From Anarhynchus alexandrinus (lineage: Eukaryota; Chordata; Aves; Charadriiformes; Charadriidae): a DNA stretch of 64,000 nt. The notes below the pieces were generated by a model that saw nothing but the letters and a program-made list of their open reading frames with translations, had not been told where the DNA came from and searched no databases. Shown piece after piece: positions 11,301 through 23,426 of the stretch (the stretch's first letter is position 1; every line of letters begins with the position of its first letter). The stretch lies in the NCBI GenBank assembly GCA_008711295.1, contig VUYV01000007.1, positions 6,601,159 to 6,665,158 of the forward strand, in the 5' to 3' direction. The translations under genes were made by a program, and so were the position numbers.

Positions 11301-13339
11301 GGCCTTGAGAAGGAGTCTCAAGCAAGGACTAAGAACATTAAAAAAATGAAGGTTCTGGGTCTAGCTCTGCTTTTTTGGACTCTTTCGGTCGATGGAGGAC
11401 TGAGCTTCCTCTTCTAGATCCAAGTTCCTGGGCTTTCCTGCGCATGGAGCACCATCAACCACGTATTATGGATTTCACAAGAAAGATTTGGTGACACCAC
11501 AAACACATCTTTGAGCAAAGAGGATTTCGAGGGAACATGAAGGTCAGTATGGAGGGACTCAAAGAGAAGACTTGGAAAAATAATGGGACAATGTTAAAAA
11601 GGCAAGAGGAGAATGCATGCACCATGGGAGGGGAAACAATGCATCAGTCAGGATATTTTAAGTCCTCTCTTCACGTTGCAACAGCAAATGTCACTGTTGT
11701 TTTGTCACAGGACTGCAGGTTTGCAGCATTGTGCTGCTAACAACCCCCCGCGCATGCCAGGCATAAACCTGCTCTGTGTCCGTCTGTCCTCCCGCTGAAA
11801 GCCTGGCTTTATTCTGCACGGATCTGGCAGTCCACATCCTTTTTTGATGCCTCCAGGCCTCAGTTTCTTGGCTGACAGCGGCAGTATTCAGAGGGCAGGA
11901 CTGCAAAGCATGCCTGCAGTGCTAATGCTGTTTCTGGCCATACCTGATCCCTTTCCTCCCTCCAAACTTGGGCTGTGAGCATCTGCAGTCACCAGGTTGA
12001 CCCTCTCGCGGCGCATAAGTCTTTCCAGGCATCCTAGCGAACAAACACGCTTTCCAAAACAGGCATCAGATTTCTCATGGTGGCTAATGGCTTAAGCTAT
12101 GCTTTTAGCGGTGGGGCTGTGTAATGTAACAGCAGCAGAAGGAAGACATTGCCGTATTCCTTTCTCATTTGTACACGTTGTGCTGATTTGCGTTGTGCAG
12201 CGCGGGCAAAATCACCCCTTTGCGTTTTCAAAGTAAGCATCAAGGTCTACAGAGAGTTTACCTGGGCTTTTGCGAGAGAGGTAGGAGTCAACCTTGCTCC
12301 CGGAGATGCTCTCTTGCCCTGCAGTGCCCGGCCCAAACACCACAGCCAAAGGAAACGTTTCTCCTAGACAGTACACGTGTCTGTAAGTGAGATAAACTCT
12401 TGCTGAAGCACTGAGCAGAGCTCCAGATCCACAAAAGAACTCCACTTGAGAAATATAGGTAGGATATCTTGGACAGTGGTCATACGCACACCTGCAAACA
12501 TATCCCCACTAAAACCAGAGAGGATATAAGTTTACATATACATTTCTCTTCACATGTTTCCAGGCTCTTTGCATCCTCGCTTTTGATTTTGTTTCAGGCA
12601 CACTTGTATCCTCCGTAATAATGCCACGAATTTCCACAGCACCAGGACGCTGATGAATTTTGAGCTTAATATGATGAAAAGGTTAAAGATCAAAGTAAGC
12701 CTGGCACAGTAACCGAGGAGCTGAGCCATTCCAAGGTCACAAAAGAAGTCCACAGCTAAAATAAAGCCGGTGCCCTACTCTGGCAGCTCACAGCCTTATC
12801 CTTCAGCTGAGAGGTAACCTTTCCCTTAAGATGTTTTTCTTCTACAGTGGACCTGCTGCTCTCCTCCAGTGCCCAGTAAGCTTTCCCATCCTGTCGTCCC
12901 CTCCTTGCTCACTTGTAGGAACCACCAGCACAGTGTCCCACCACCCTCGTGGCCATTCTTGGGCTGCATTTCTGCAGATGTGGAAGCCTGGACAGACAAA
13001 GAAACTGTATTTTCTCCTCATTCTTCTTGTGTGATGAAGGTCTTGCCGAGAGGGTGTAATTTTGCGGCAGACAAGGCAGGAGAAAGGGGCTCTGTTCGAT
13101 CAAACCAGTGGTCTCTGCATAACCGCAGCTGATGAGGTCCCATAGATAACTCATCCCTGAGCCAGGAGGACGGGGCTCGGCGGTGGGTTAGGGACAGACA
13201 ATGCCCCACTTGTCCTTTCGCAGAGCGGCTTTTCTCTCTGCATGCATCTCAACCTAAATTTTCAGCCCGACAGAGAGGGGTTTTGTAAATAAAGAGAAGA
13301 GTATCACAGGACCAGCACGACACCAGCAAATGTTTAAAT
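8365..13339. other. Unique non-coding DNA with short microsatellites
   Basis: No gene is recognised in about 5 kb. There is a T15 run at 9993-10007, a GTGC-type run near 10481-10497 and an (AAAT)n array at 11215-11234. Frames of 90-123 codons (8818-9191, 9344-9715) are open on overlapping phases and lack recognisable domains. The stretch 10600-10740 is A/T-rich, unique and free of recognisable repeats, so it is a candidate for a conserved element, but nothing here proves it. Confidence 0.5.
11215..11234. repeat. (AAAT)n microsatellite
   Basis: About five AATA/AAAT units in perfect phase, short and flanked by unique sequence. Confidence 0.9.
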
Positions 13340-13472
13340 TGCTCATTCCCTCTCTGTGCCCCTCCTGTTCCTCACATCCATTTGTCTTGTGTCTTCTACG
13401 ACAGGGACTGGCTTTAATTCTCCATTTTGGGGTTCCTGCACTCTCCTATAATGTCACAAGCCAATGATAAAT
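13340..13472 (+). mobile_element. Possible MIR-like / CORE-SINE tail remnant
   Basis: CCTCTCTGTGCCCCTCC at 13349-13365, followed by a CCTCACATCC block, resembles the MIR stretch 'CCTCTCTGTGCCTCAGTTTCCTCATC'. Further right, CAGGGACTGGCTTT at 13402-13415 and a CCATTTTGGGGTTCCTG block at 13422-13438 resemble the shared tail of MIR/L2-like elements of amniotes ('GGGCAGGGACTGTCTT ... CAATGGGGTCCTG'). The intervening part seems deleted. The copy is very diverged, and the family call rests on remembered consensus, so confidence is limited. Confidence 0.38.
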
Positions 13473-16316
13473 GCTCTGACACCGATATTGCTTCCCAAGT
13501 GGCCACAAGCAGTGGGTTTGGGCTCTGCTAACGCACAAGAGGAGCCACCCAGCTGAAACGTGGAGCTGTGCATAATTGCAGGGCACCTCAAATATAAACA
13601 CCGAGCTGTCAGAAGCGGGGCTGGCCATGTCATTCGTCTTCCCCATCCCTCACCCCTACCCTGCTCACTACAACATTGCTCCCCGTGGTGTCTCCTCCAG
13701 CACTTCCATCTGCTGCTGAGACCACGCTGAACCCCAAGGTAAGGGGCTGGACCACAGCTTCTGCTCCAGTCCTGGGAGTTTTAAGAAAGCATTAATCTTG
13801 CCTGCTAAATACAGGCAATATCTAGCACGCAGTCTAGACTGGTTGTCCTGCACATCTCCTGCACATCTCCTCTGCAGGAAGAGCAGCAGGGATGTTCCAA
13901 AATGAGAAATACACTTTTTCTGTAGTCAGACAGCTACTTAAACCGGGATTAACCTATGGCAAATGTTGAGGTTTCCCTTTTCTTCCAAAACAACGTCATT
14001 CTAGAAATAGAAAGCACTAATTCCTCCAGAGCTGCAGCATCCCTTGTTGCTGTGTGCGTTGGACCGATCGATGCTAGCCCTTGGATTCACTTACATAGGT
14101 ATTATCTTCTTTTCCCACGCGGCTCTTTTAGTATCTTTTCTGCATTTCTTCCTAGCACATAGATTCCATAATCAACCACCTACACAAACTTTGGAGGTAG
14201 CTCAATAATTATTTCTTCCTTTTCTGAAGACTCATGCAAAGACATTACGTTTTGCCTTCTGTATCCTTCACTGCATTTGAACATAAAGCATTACTTTGCA
14301 TTATCATGGAAGTATGCCAACAGCACAAGGCAGGCGTAATTGTGTTTTTCAGTGCCTGAAGCTGATACAAACAGTTATGGTAGAGGCCGTGTTATTAATT
14401 GGGAGCATGTACCCAGGCTCACCAGTGAGGATTTAAGGCTACGACCTGCTAAGCCTGGGAACATGCTGGGAAACCTGAGGAATACCCCTGCCTGCAGGAG
14501 ATGCGCTCGTTGCCCCTTGCAGCCCCTCATTTAACCGCTCCAGATGTGCTGACTGCTTTAGTCTGAATTGGGACATATTTTAAGGCACCTCTGGAGACGT
14601 GAATTCAAACCTAGCAGTACCAGGCAAGTTCATCAACTCCCATTTTCACCATTCGCTGTGTTTTGCGGGAATCCGAATTTCCAGCAGCCTTGCTGGAAAT
14701 GCGAGCGGCTCTGCTGAGCTGTCTGGACCTCGCTGTGACTATTTGGGCTGTGTTTAGGTTTTCTAGGAAACCTGGAACCGCCCCACTGACCCACATCTTC
14801 GACGCAGACGATAAAAGCGGTTTTATAACAACATCTAAACCGCTCTACAGTGTTTTAGTAAACAGTAAATTTATTTTGGGATTTCATCCCAGTCATAAGA
14901 CTGCCTCATTTTCCTCAATAAAGATTATTACGTTATTAGTTTTAGCCTTATGAATCCTATTCCCAACACTCAACCTTTATTTATTATTTGTAAGGGGCAT
15001 ATATCATCCTGCCTTATAACTGTAAATATTCTACTTACACAGCGCACAGCACATCCTCTTTGTTTAAAATCTAAGCTGTGATGTTTTACATAAATTTATT
15101 TCCTTTCCAAGTTGAAAGGTCCGAAAGATAAACCCATGAGTATCCTAACGTCGTGAACCTTAGCCGGAGCCAAGCCTGCACCCCAGCCCACCCGAGGGAT
15201 CCCCTTCCAGCTCGGCCGGGTGCGGTGTCAACACCCGGAGACAAATAATAATCAGGGAAGAAAAAAAAAAAACAGCATTGCCTTGAAAGCAGGCGGTCGC
15301 TGAGCCGAACTGCAGAGCCAGGGAATGACGAAAGGAGGGACTCCTGGAGCACGTTCCTGGGAAAAATGATTTCATTGACTTTCGTGGTGGGTCAGAAGCC
15401 TACAAAGCATTTCATTATAGGGCTGTAATGTACGGATTAATATAGGACGGGTGCGGTGATAGGAGCACATCACCCGCGGGCATATAAAATGGTTATTTCA
15501 AATAACTTGAAGGGGCAGTCCGGTAAAACAAAGGCAGTGGAGACGCTTTAAATGGTGCCTGACCTGTTTCTGAGTGATCAAATAAGCAAAAAGGCTCATC
15601 GGGCAGATTTCATGCAGGCATGGCTTTGCAGAGTGAGAATCGCCTGCTTCCTCCCTCCGCAAAACCGCGTCTACAGGCACCACGACACACGGACCCCGTG
15701 CCCGTATTTCAGCTTTTGAAGATTAATTTGGGTTTTTTTGCTTCATTTCCAGTAGAATGAAACGTGGTATTCTGCTGGCGGGCCCGGAGGGGGGGCGATT
15801 TGTTTTTTATTAGTTCAAAATTAGCCGAGCGATGAGACATCTTTTCAAAAGGAGAAGTTTGAAAGTGGTAACTTTCAGAAGAAAGTCAGAATGAAGCACT
15901 TTGTGGTTTGTTTGGTTTCTTAATGGTTTCTGTCCCCTCACTGCAATCCTTCTGGCTGCTCAACGCAAATTCATGGTTAACATTAATCTAGCAAAAGGTG
16001 CAGCTGAACTATTAATTTAGGTAAAATAGAAGACTAGCAAGCTGTGATGATAAAACGGTATTTTTACATCCCTGAGGTCTAACTGGATTTGCGGTGAGGA
16101 TGGACAATATGGGGATGTGAATGTCTTCCCTTGAGCCCTACCCCAGCACTGGAGCGATGGTCCAGCTCCCAAACCCATAAGAAAAGAACCCATTGCCTTG
16201 ATGACTATTTCCTCTGCCAGTAGTCTCAATCTTAATCCCCACTGAAGATGCTTTGAGCTGTCATGTCCTCACCCACTCTGCAAAGGGCTTTGGTACCCCT
16301 GAGCTATAAGAGCCCA
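13473..16316. other. Unique non-coding DNA, partly A/T-rich
   Basis: No gene is recognised. There is a 12-bp tandem duplication around 13850-13873 and an A/T-rich block at 14810-15080. A modestly CpG-rich patch lies around 15135-15310, interrupted by an A12 run near 15261. Frames up to 96 codons show no domains. Confidence 0.5.
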
Positions 16317-16475
16317 CCCGGCACCGTCCGCAATCCCCAGCCGCCAAAGGAGTTAACATTGCCGCCCCGACCCGGCAGGAAAGGCTTTGTCATGAGCAGA
16401 TCCGTAGCAAAAGTGAGTCACCGGCGCTCGGAGGTCACACCGGCGCGGTGGCCTGGCCGGTATCCAACACCAGAG
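16317..16475. other. CpG-rich patch
   Basis: CpG dinucleotides are dense in these 160 bp compared with both flanks. Frames of 131-152 codons are open on both strands across the patch, which is expected where GC is high and stops are rare. I see no TATA motif or recognisable exon, so it may be an unmethylated regulatory segment or just local GC bias. Confidence 0.35.
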
Positions 16476-17029
16476 GAAGAGCAACCAGGGTTGCAACGCC
16501 CCATGCAAGGTACCACGAGAACCCCACCAGGAGGAAGTGGCCGCAGCCAGATCCCCAAAGCCACCACCGGCCGTGTGTTTTCTTTGGAGCCCCAAAATGT
16601 GTCTTTTTTGTGTGTTGGTTTTTTTTTCCCCCCCACTTCTGCTTTCCTTTTGACATGAGGGAGAGCGCTGCTCGGTCGGCACAGATGGAAAGGAGAAGGG
16701 GCGAGAGGGATGCTTCACCAGTGATATCACCAGCACTGAGTAAATTCTCTGACCAAAAGTTAAGACCAACAGAACAATTTGTGCTACATCCTTTAAATGC
16801 CAGATCTCCATTTGCTAGCAGCGTTACAGGAACAATCAGGGCACTTAATAGCCAGCTGCTAAGTCATCAGGTATAAATATTTACAGAGACCTATTGCAAC
16901 ATGGACATTCCTCCAGATGCAAGAGGATCCCAGTCATTTCATGGCATTTTCACCTTATACAAAAGAATCCCGTTTTAGACACACTCTGCCTCATCAGCCA
17001 TAAAACTACAGAAATAGCATTTTATGGAA

Positions 17030-17044
17030 AACACACACACACAC
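17030..17044. repeat. (AC)n microsatellite
   Basis: About seven AC dinucleotides in a row. It is short and alternates purine and pyrimidine. Confidence 0.9.
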
Positions 17045-20000
17045 GCTCCTTAGTAGCTGTTCCCTCTCTTCTCCTCTTACAGTAATTCTCAAATATCTCT
17101 ATATTTGCGTACCCAAAGAAGATATTACAAAGCAAACGCGGAGCTGGCCATTCGATACGTAGAGAGGCAGTGTCCTGTAGAGGGGAGGTAATTGCTGAGG
17201 GCAATACAAAGGGATTAAATGAGGAGTAATGGGGTGGAATTAAGCAAAGGAAAATCCCTCTCTTACGGCCAAGCCTATCCAAGCTTGTCCCAGCCCCCCC
17301 CACCCCCGAGAGAAGAGATTGAAACCTTATTACTAAAGATATCTAATACTCTACAAACCACAGCGTTGGCAGAAGGGGCAGAAGACCAAATGGATAACTT
17401 TTGTGGTTACCGATAGACCCCAGGACACACAGTCCAAATACAGTGGAGACTTTCAGCAAGTAAAAATAGACCTCCAGCACGTTTTGTGCATGCGCTTCCT
17501 TTCATCGCTGCTGTTATTAAAAGCATACCGCCTTTTCTGTTCACCTTCAACACCTTTTTCCTTATTCCACCGAGTCCAGATGCAAATGTTCATTCAATAA
17601 AGGATCGTGGCTAAGATCCCGAGAATTACAGCCGAAGACTCCAGGTCTTTAAGGACATTCCCTCTGTGTGTGTAACACACAACCGATGACAAAGTAACTT
17701 CAAGGAGGAGTTTTTTCTTGGTGGGGAAACATGGTCTTGGGAACACGGTGATGCTTCAACCTGTTGAGATTGACCACGGCCAACAAAGGCACTCCAGCTT
17801 TCCCAGTTGTGTTGTTTTTTCTCCCCAGACACCTATTTTCACCCAATTTGTAGGACCTTGGTTATCTCTGGGGCTCCTGTGTGTTTATCAGCTAAAACAG
17901 GCTGCCAGGTTCAGAGGTGAAAGGTATACACCCCATTTCCCCGGGGAGCCAGGCTGAAGATGAGACAACTCAGGAGGCGGCAGGACGGCAGTGCCCATCA
18001 CCGTTAGTAGCCATTTCTAAGCCAGCTTGCTAGGACCTAACACGGAGTAAATCCCAATTTAAAACCAGCTATTTTTCTAATTTCTTAGGGCCACCCAACT
18101 CTCCTTTTCCACACACCAACCGCATTCCTCCGGCATCAGCTGTTGATGCTCCGGTCTGCACTGGCGAGCCCAGCTGGCCCTTTCTGCTGAAGCGCTGATG
18201 TTTTCTCCTTTTACACATTCAGAAACTCCCCCCTCGACATCGGTGTGAAATGATTACAACGCAGTTCAGGCTGGAGCCAAGTTCCGGGAAATATGGCAAG
18301 TTTTCAATGAAAATCGTATCGGTCGGTTTACAAAAAAATAATAAAAGGTGCCGATTTTTGTGCTGGAAAAGGAACAGAAGTTAGCTTGCAATACGCCTGA
18401 CTGCCTCCTTTTACTGATTCCAGACGCCAGGCCAGGCAGGATCTGGCTATTTTCACTATCGTGTTATCACTTCGCAATATGTCAGCAAATTCTTGTACAA
18501 ACATGATTTTTTTTAAAAGCCACGTTTTATCACTTCTTTTACATAATCATGAATGATAGTGAATCTAATCTGAATTGGGTTGAAAGGAGGCACAAGAACA
18601 ATGAAGTGCCGTTAGCAGCACGGGGGAGCACATCCCGTCCTTTTATTTTTAAAGCCGTGCATCGCTTTATAACCAATCCCCCTCCACACTGAAGCAAGTG
18701 ATAGGTTTGAGGGCAAAACAATCCTCTCTTTAGGCACCTGAAATTGGTAATAAATTGTCTCTGTGCTACGCAGGGAAGTCAACAAGCAGTATTCTAATTT
18801 TGCATAGGCATCAGAAGCCCGGCGGAGGCTGCTGTACTGTGTCATCTGAGCAGAAATTATTGAGGTTAAATTAGAAGCGCAGCGTGTTGTGGATGGAGTT
18901 AATGTGAAAAACGCAGAGGCCGAACCGTAAAGCAGCTCCCGTGGGGCTCTGGAGGTCTCGGAGATGATCCGGCCATCACCAGCAAAGCCACCGGGCAGCA
19001 GCAGCCTGGCACGGTGCCGTCAGCGGTGACTGCTCTTTGTGGTGTGTCAGAGGGCACTGGAGGAATTGTCACCAGTGTCCCACGCTGCCAGCCAGGCAGG
19101 GACAGCACTCATGGGGGTGGGGGACAGCTCTTAAACCAGGGTCCTGCTCTGGACACATCCTTCAGGGGTTTGTCCTAGAGATCCCACTCTATAAAGCCAT
19201 GAGTTTATCCACCCATCCCCTCCCTCTGATTAGCATTTAAATGGGTTTTTTTCTCCTATTTTCTCTGTCTTTTTTTTTTTTTTTAAATTCTCTTCATTTT
19301 TGTGTTATTTTCCTGCTTTATTTCAAGACGAGCGTTTTCACTCTGAGGCATTCCCTCCCATTTCATCTTTACTTTTTCATTGGTTTGCTTTCTTCAGTCG
19401 AACAGGACAGAAATGTGAAAACTGCGGGTTTGCTTTATTTCAGAGGGAGCTGGCATTTGATAGATGGCAAAAGGCAAACCTGTTGCATGCATCATCCCAG
19501 AAGTTTACATTTTCTCTTGAAAAACTAAACGTTAAGGAAAATCAAAGCTCTCCTAGGCTATATTCAACAAATACGTTGCAACGCCGGGCTCTGTTGAACC
19601 CAGGGGCAGTCTCACTGATGACTCCAACAGACCTGAAACTTGCATTTCGTTACCCAATTACTATTTTTGAGCCCGGGCTTTGACAGCCAACAAAAATGAC
19701 CTTTTCTCCCTTAAATACCATCCACCTGTAACGACAGCTTCCCTAATTAAGAGAGATGACACCTTTCCAGGACTGAAGCCTAAACAAGCCCTTGGCAATC
19801 TGCTTTCTGCCGCATCCACCGTGTTGACACGGATGTGAACAAACCTCATGCAAACGCCGGGTGACCGCAGCGGGCAGTTTCTTTCACCAGGGATTCATAT
19901 TTTCTGACAATGTTGCAGGGTGAAGGGGAGGAAAAGCATGGTTTTGGCAAACACAAACCCTGCCAAGCTGTCAAGCAAAATTAGCCCCTGTCTTAATTTT

Positions 20001-20527
20001 TTCAGGTTCTTCCTCAGCTCTGCGTGGAGCAAGGCTCTTTGGAGGTGGAATGGGTTTCGTGCTGTCACACTCGATGGGTAACCGAGACTTTCAAGCGGCT
20101 GATGTGACTTAATCTTTCAAAAATGTGTCCAAATTGTATGAGCAAGGAAAACCCCGTCCATCCCTGCCCTCTCACCAAATGGAGCCGTTCGCCGGGGAGA
20201 TTCTTCAGAGCAACGCCTGCATACCAGAGGTAATAACCTCCAATACCTTAAGTCAAAAAGCCAAGTAAAACTCACTAGGTAATGCATTTGGGATTAAGCT
20301 TAAATAGGCTCCCGTCACTAATAATGCATCTGCTAGCGATGGGGAGATTTGGTAGGACTAACGCCGGCGTTGAGGGATGGAGGTCTCGCACAGCTCACCA
20401 AACAAATCCAGGAGGGGAAACAGCATCAGGGGTGCAAGAAGAGCACCCCAACCCTTCCAGATCCAGGGCAGCACACCCGCTGCCCCCTCCTTGACTCCCA
20501 CCCTGGCTTCGCAGGAGGGCAGAAAGA

Positions 20528-20543
20528 GGGGGGGGGGGGGGGG
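20528..20543. repeat. G16 homopolymer
   Basis: Sixteen consecutive G residues in a purine-rich stretch. Frames read across it on both strands (for example 20349-20573) gain artefactual glycine or proline runs. The length is prone to sequencing error. Confidence 0.95.
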
Positions 20544-23398
20544 AGAAAGAAGCTGGATTCGGTCCATTTTTAACTCGCTCGATGTGTCTGGGATGTAGAC
20601 AGATGCTGTTTAGACAGGCTGGTTTGGTGGGTGGCCGGGCGAGGAGACCATGGCTGTACAGTTTATAGAAGGCTCCCGGCATAAATGAACTGTTGAAGAC
20701 CATTGGAAGCCTCAGTGAAATCACAACATGCAGAAACACGGGGGAGGGAGGGGAAAAAAAAAGGCTCTTTTTGAAAAGGCAGCGAGAGAAAGGGATGTTT
20801 TGATGGAGTTTGAGAAAATTACAATGAGGTGGGTTTCACTAAAGCCTGCATTCATTAGCCCCCTGACCCCCCCCAAATAAAGTAAACACTCCTATGCAGC
20901 ACTGAAAAAAAAAAATTAGCAGATTTAAATAGTTTCCCTGCATCAAGGATAAGAAACAGACGTGGCTTTTCCCTGCTTCTGTCTAGTCTTGCTAGGTGGA
21001 AAGCTAATATTTGAGTTCATGCTTCAGTGGGGAGCATTTGTATATTAAAAAAAAAAGCCATCCACACTGGTTTGCCCATTCGCCAGCCTGTGTGGGACAA
21101 AAAAAGGAGCTGATTTTGAGTTTCCTGGGTTTATTTAGAGATAAGCCTAAGGTGACCTTTCACTCCCACACACACACCATTTGCCTAAAACTTGAACCAT
21201 CCGCTCCTCGAGTCCTGTGTTCACGAAACTCCGTAGTTTAAGATTACAAATTGTGCCAGAATCCTTAAATTTTGAGGCTGACGAGGTCTGGGATCGCAAA
21301 GAAAGTCACCGAGACCGAACTCCAGCCTGTGTTCCCCACTTATGCAATAGCAATCCACATAAGCTGCTTGTTAAACCACACAGACCACAAATCAAGTCAT
21401 CATTTCGCTCCTACATGTCACTTCTCCATTTCAAGACGAGGACCAAGGACTGGAAGAGCTGCCCGGGATGTCCCAGCTCCTCTCCCCTTCCCCTCTCCTT
21501 CTCTCAAAGAAAAGGGGCATCCCAAATCTTTGAAATTCAGAAAAGATCAAATAGTTTTGCATGGATGCAAAGCACCCACGGGAACATCTTTCCTTCCTCC
21601 GCTGCAGGCTGGAGCTGGACATCAAACTGCTCGAAACCACATGCAAAAGGTTTTATTCCTGAGCCGAGCGACGAAAGGCAGTGAGGGTGGGGGCTCCGCA
21701 GAGCATCTGCCCTCCTTGAGCGGGAGCATCTGGATGCTCAGCCGAGCCTAACTCCTCAACCACAGCCTGGCGTTCCAGTCGTAAAAGAGCTTTCCTTTCC
21801 CCATGCCTCCACTCCTTGCAGATGCCAACAGCACAGGACAGCTAATAAATTCCTTTAGGAAGGCTTTTGGTAGACTGACGGTGTTTTCTTCACTTCCAAG
21901 GCAACCTCCTGCCTCCTCCGGTTGCCCGTGACCTCCTGCTTCTGCCAAAGACCCCCAAGCTCGGGGCGAGCGTCTGGGTGGGTGTCCAGGCTGTCCCCGG
22001 GGGTAACACCCAATGCAGGGCAGAGGAAGAAGCGCCTGGACCGCAATGAAGAAGGGAAGGGCGAGGGGAAGGAAGCACGTGGAGGTCAAGCCAAGAGCCC
22101 AGCAGCAGCTTTGGTGCCCAGACTTGGTCTCGGTGGGCTGGGAGCAGAGGGCTTCTGGAGCTCTTTGTTTATGACTCTGCAGTGGGACAAAAACTCAAAA
22201 GATTAAACAAGTTTGATGTATAATATGTTAAACAAAATACATAAATCACCCATTTGGGGGGATTTCTCTGTCTTTGGGACTTTTCCATCAGCATGATAGG
22301 CGTAATGTTCAGAGACGGACATTCCCAGCATGGGGAGGAGAATTTGGAGGAGGCACAAAGAGCCATTCGTAGGTCCGGATCCTGAGCGAGCTCTGGCAGA
22401 AACTCAAGTGCGCATCTCACCAAAATGGACTGAAATGGCACTTTCTAACATTCACAGCCTCTTGATGGTGGCTCCTAGGCAAAAAGACAACAAAAAGAAA
22501 AAAAAACCAAAACAACAGTCAAAAAGTCTCTATGAGACTCTCTGAGAATATGCAGTTAAAACATTGTCCATCCTGGAAGTGAAATGTTTCCAGGCCAGGA
22601 AAGAGAAGCTAAAATTGATCTAAAAATAATTTACTGTTCTGAACCAAGTCATGACAAATTTATCTCTGGAGTTTGGAGGATTTCTCTCCCTTTATTACCA
22701 TTTCAAGTGTTACGATGAAAAATATAGGCATCAAAAATAAACCCTGCTACTTTATGTTTAAACCCATAGGCCTCTCCGTACCCTGGACTTTCTGGACCTT
22801 CGAAAGAATTCACTCGCTTCCCAAGGTCACAAAATAAAACTGTCCAGCTATTAAAAAATGTGCAGCCTCATACTAATTAGTGACTGATAAAGCAATGGAA
22901 ACCATGTTTCTCCCAGCTTCGGCCAAACAAAACTGAGATTAGAACATTTAACAATAAAAACTCCTTTTTATAGTTAAAAAAAAGAAGAAATCAGAGCATA
23001 TTTCATCTGGTAAAGGTCAGCTTGCTTTAATTACGTGTGCCACCGAGTATCAGAAACTAGAATATTAAATGATATTAATGCTGAAGAGGTATCTTCACGA
23101 CCATACATTACGCACAGAAGCAACAGTTCAAACACGATCTCATTTAATTGTTCTTGTGTTTGAAATATCTCCAGCTCCCACCTTCCCAACCCCCCGAAAA
23201 TACCCTGCTTCATCATCCCGGGACCAGTCCTGCTCCCGTTTCTGCTAAGGGGAAAATGCCCGTCCGCTCTGATCTCCTTTGCCTTGTTTAAATTGCTTGC
23301 AAGAAAAAACGAGGCATATCATCAGCGATTTTTCTTCTGTCTCGCCCCTGCTGCTGGTATGATAAGGAGAGTACTCTCCTTGCGGGCGACTCCACATT

Positions 23399-23426
23399 TA
23401 ATTAGCTCCAGATGCAGCCTAATTAG
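23399..23426. promoter_or_regulatory. Paired homeodomain-type TAATTAG sites
   Basis: Two identical TAATTAG motifs start at 23399 and 23420. The spacing is 21 bp, close to two helical turns, so both would face the same side of the helix. TAATTA is the core of many homeodomain binding sites. A GATAAG motif lies upstream at 23361. Function is inferred from motif and spacing only. Confidence 0.25.

Larger units (their letters stand above)
16476..23398. other. Unique non-coding DNA with homopolymers
   Basis: No gene is recognised in about 7 kb. There is an (AC)n run at 17030-17044, a T run near 19270-19284 and a run of sixteen G at 20528-20543. A pair of frames in the same strand (155 and 159 codons, 21217-21751) overlap out of phase and cannot both be real; neither has a known domain. 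The stretches 18400-18560 and 22850-23000 are A/T-rich, unique and carry TAATTAG and GATAA motifs, so they are plausible conserved elements, unproven here. Confidence 0.5.

Noticed and set aside
11820..11900. Possible third MIR-like fragment (GCCTCAGTTTCTTGGCTGACAG-type wording)
   Set aside because: Only one short block matches the MIR core; too little to call an element.
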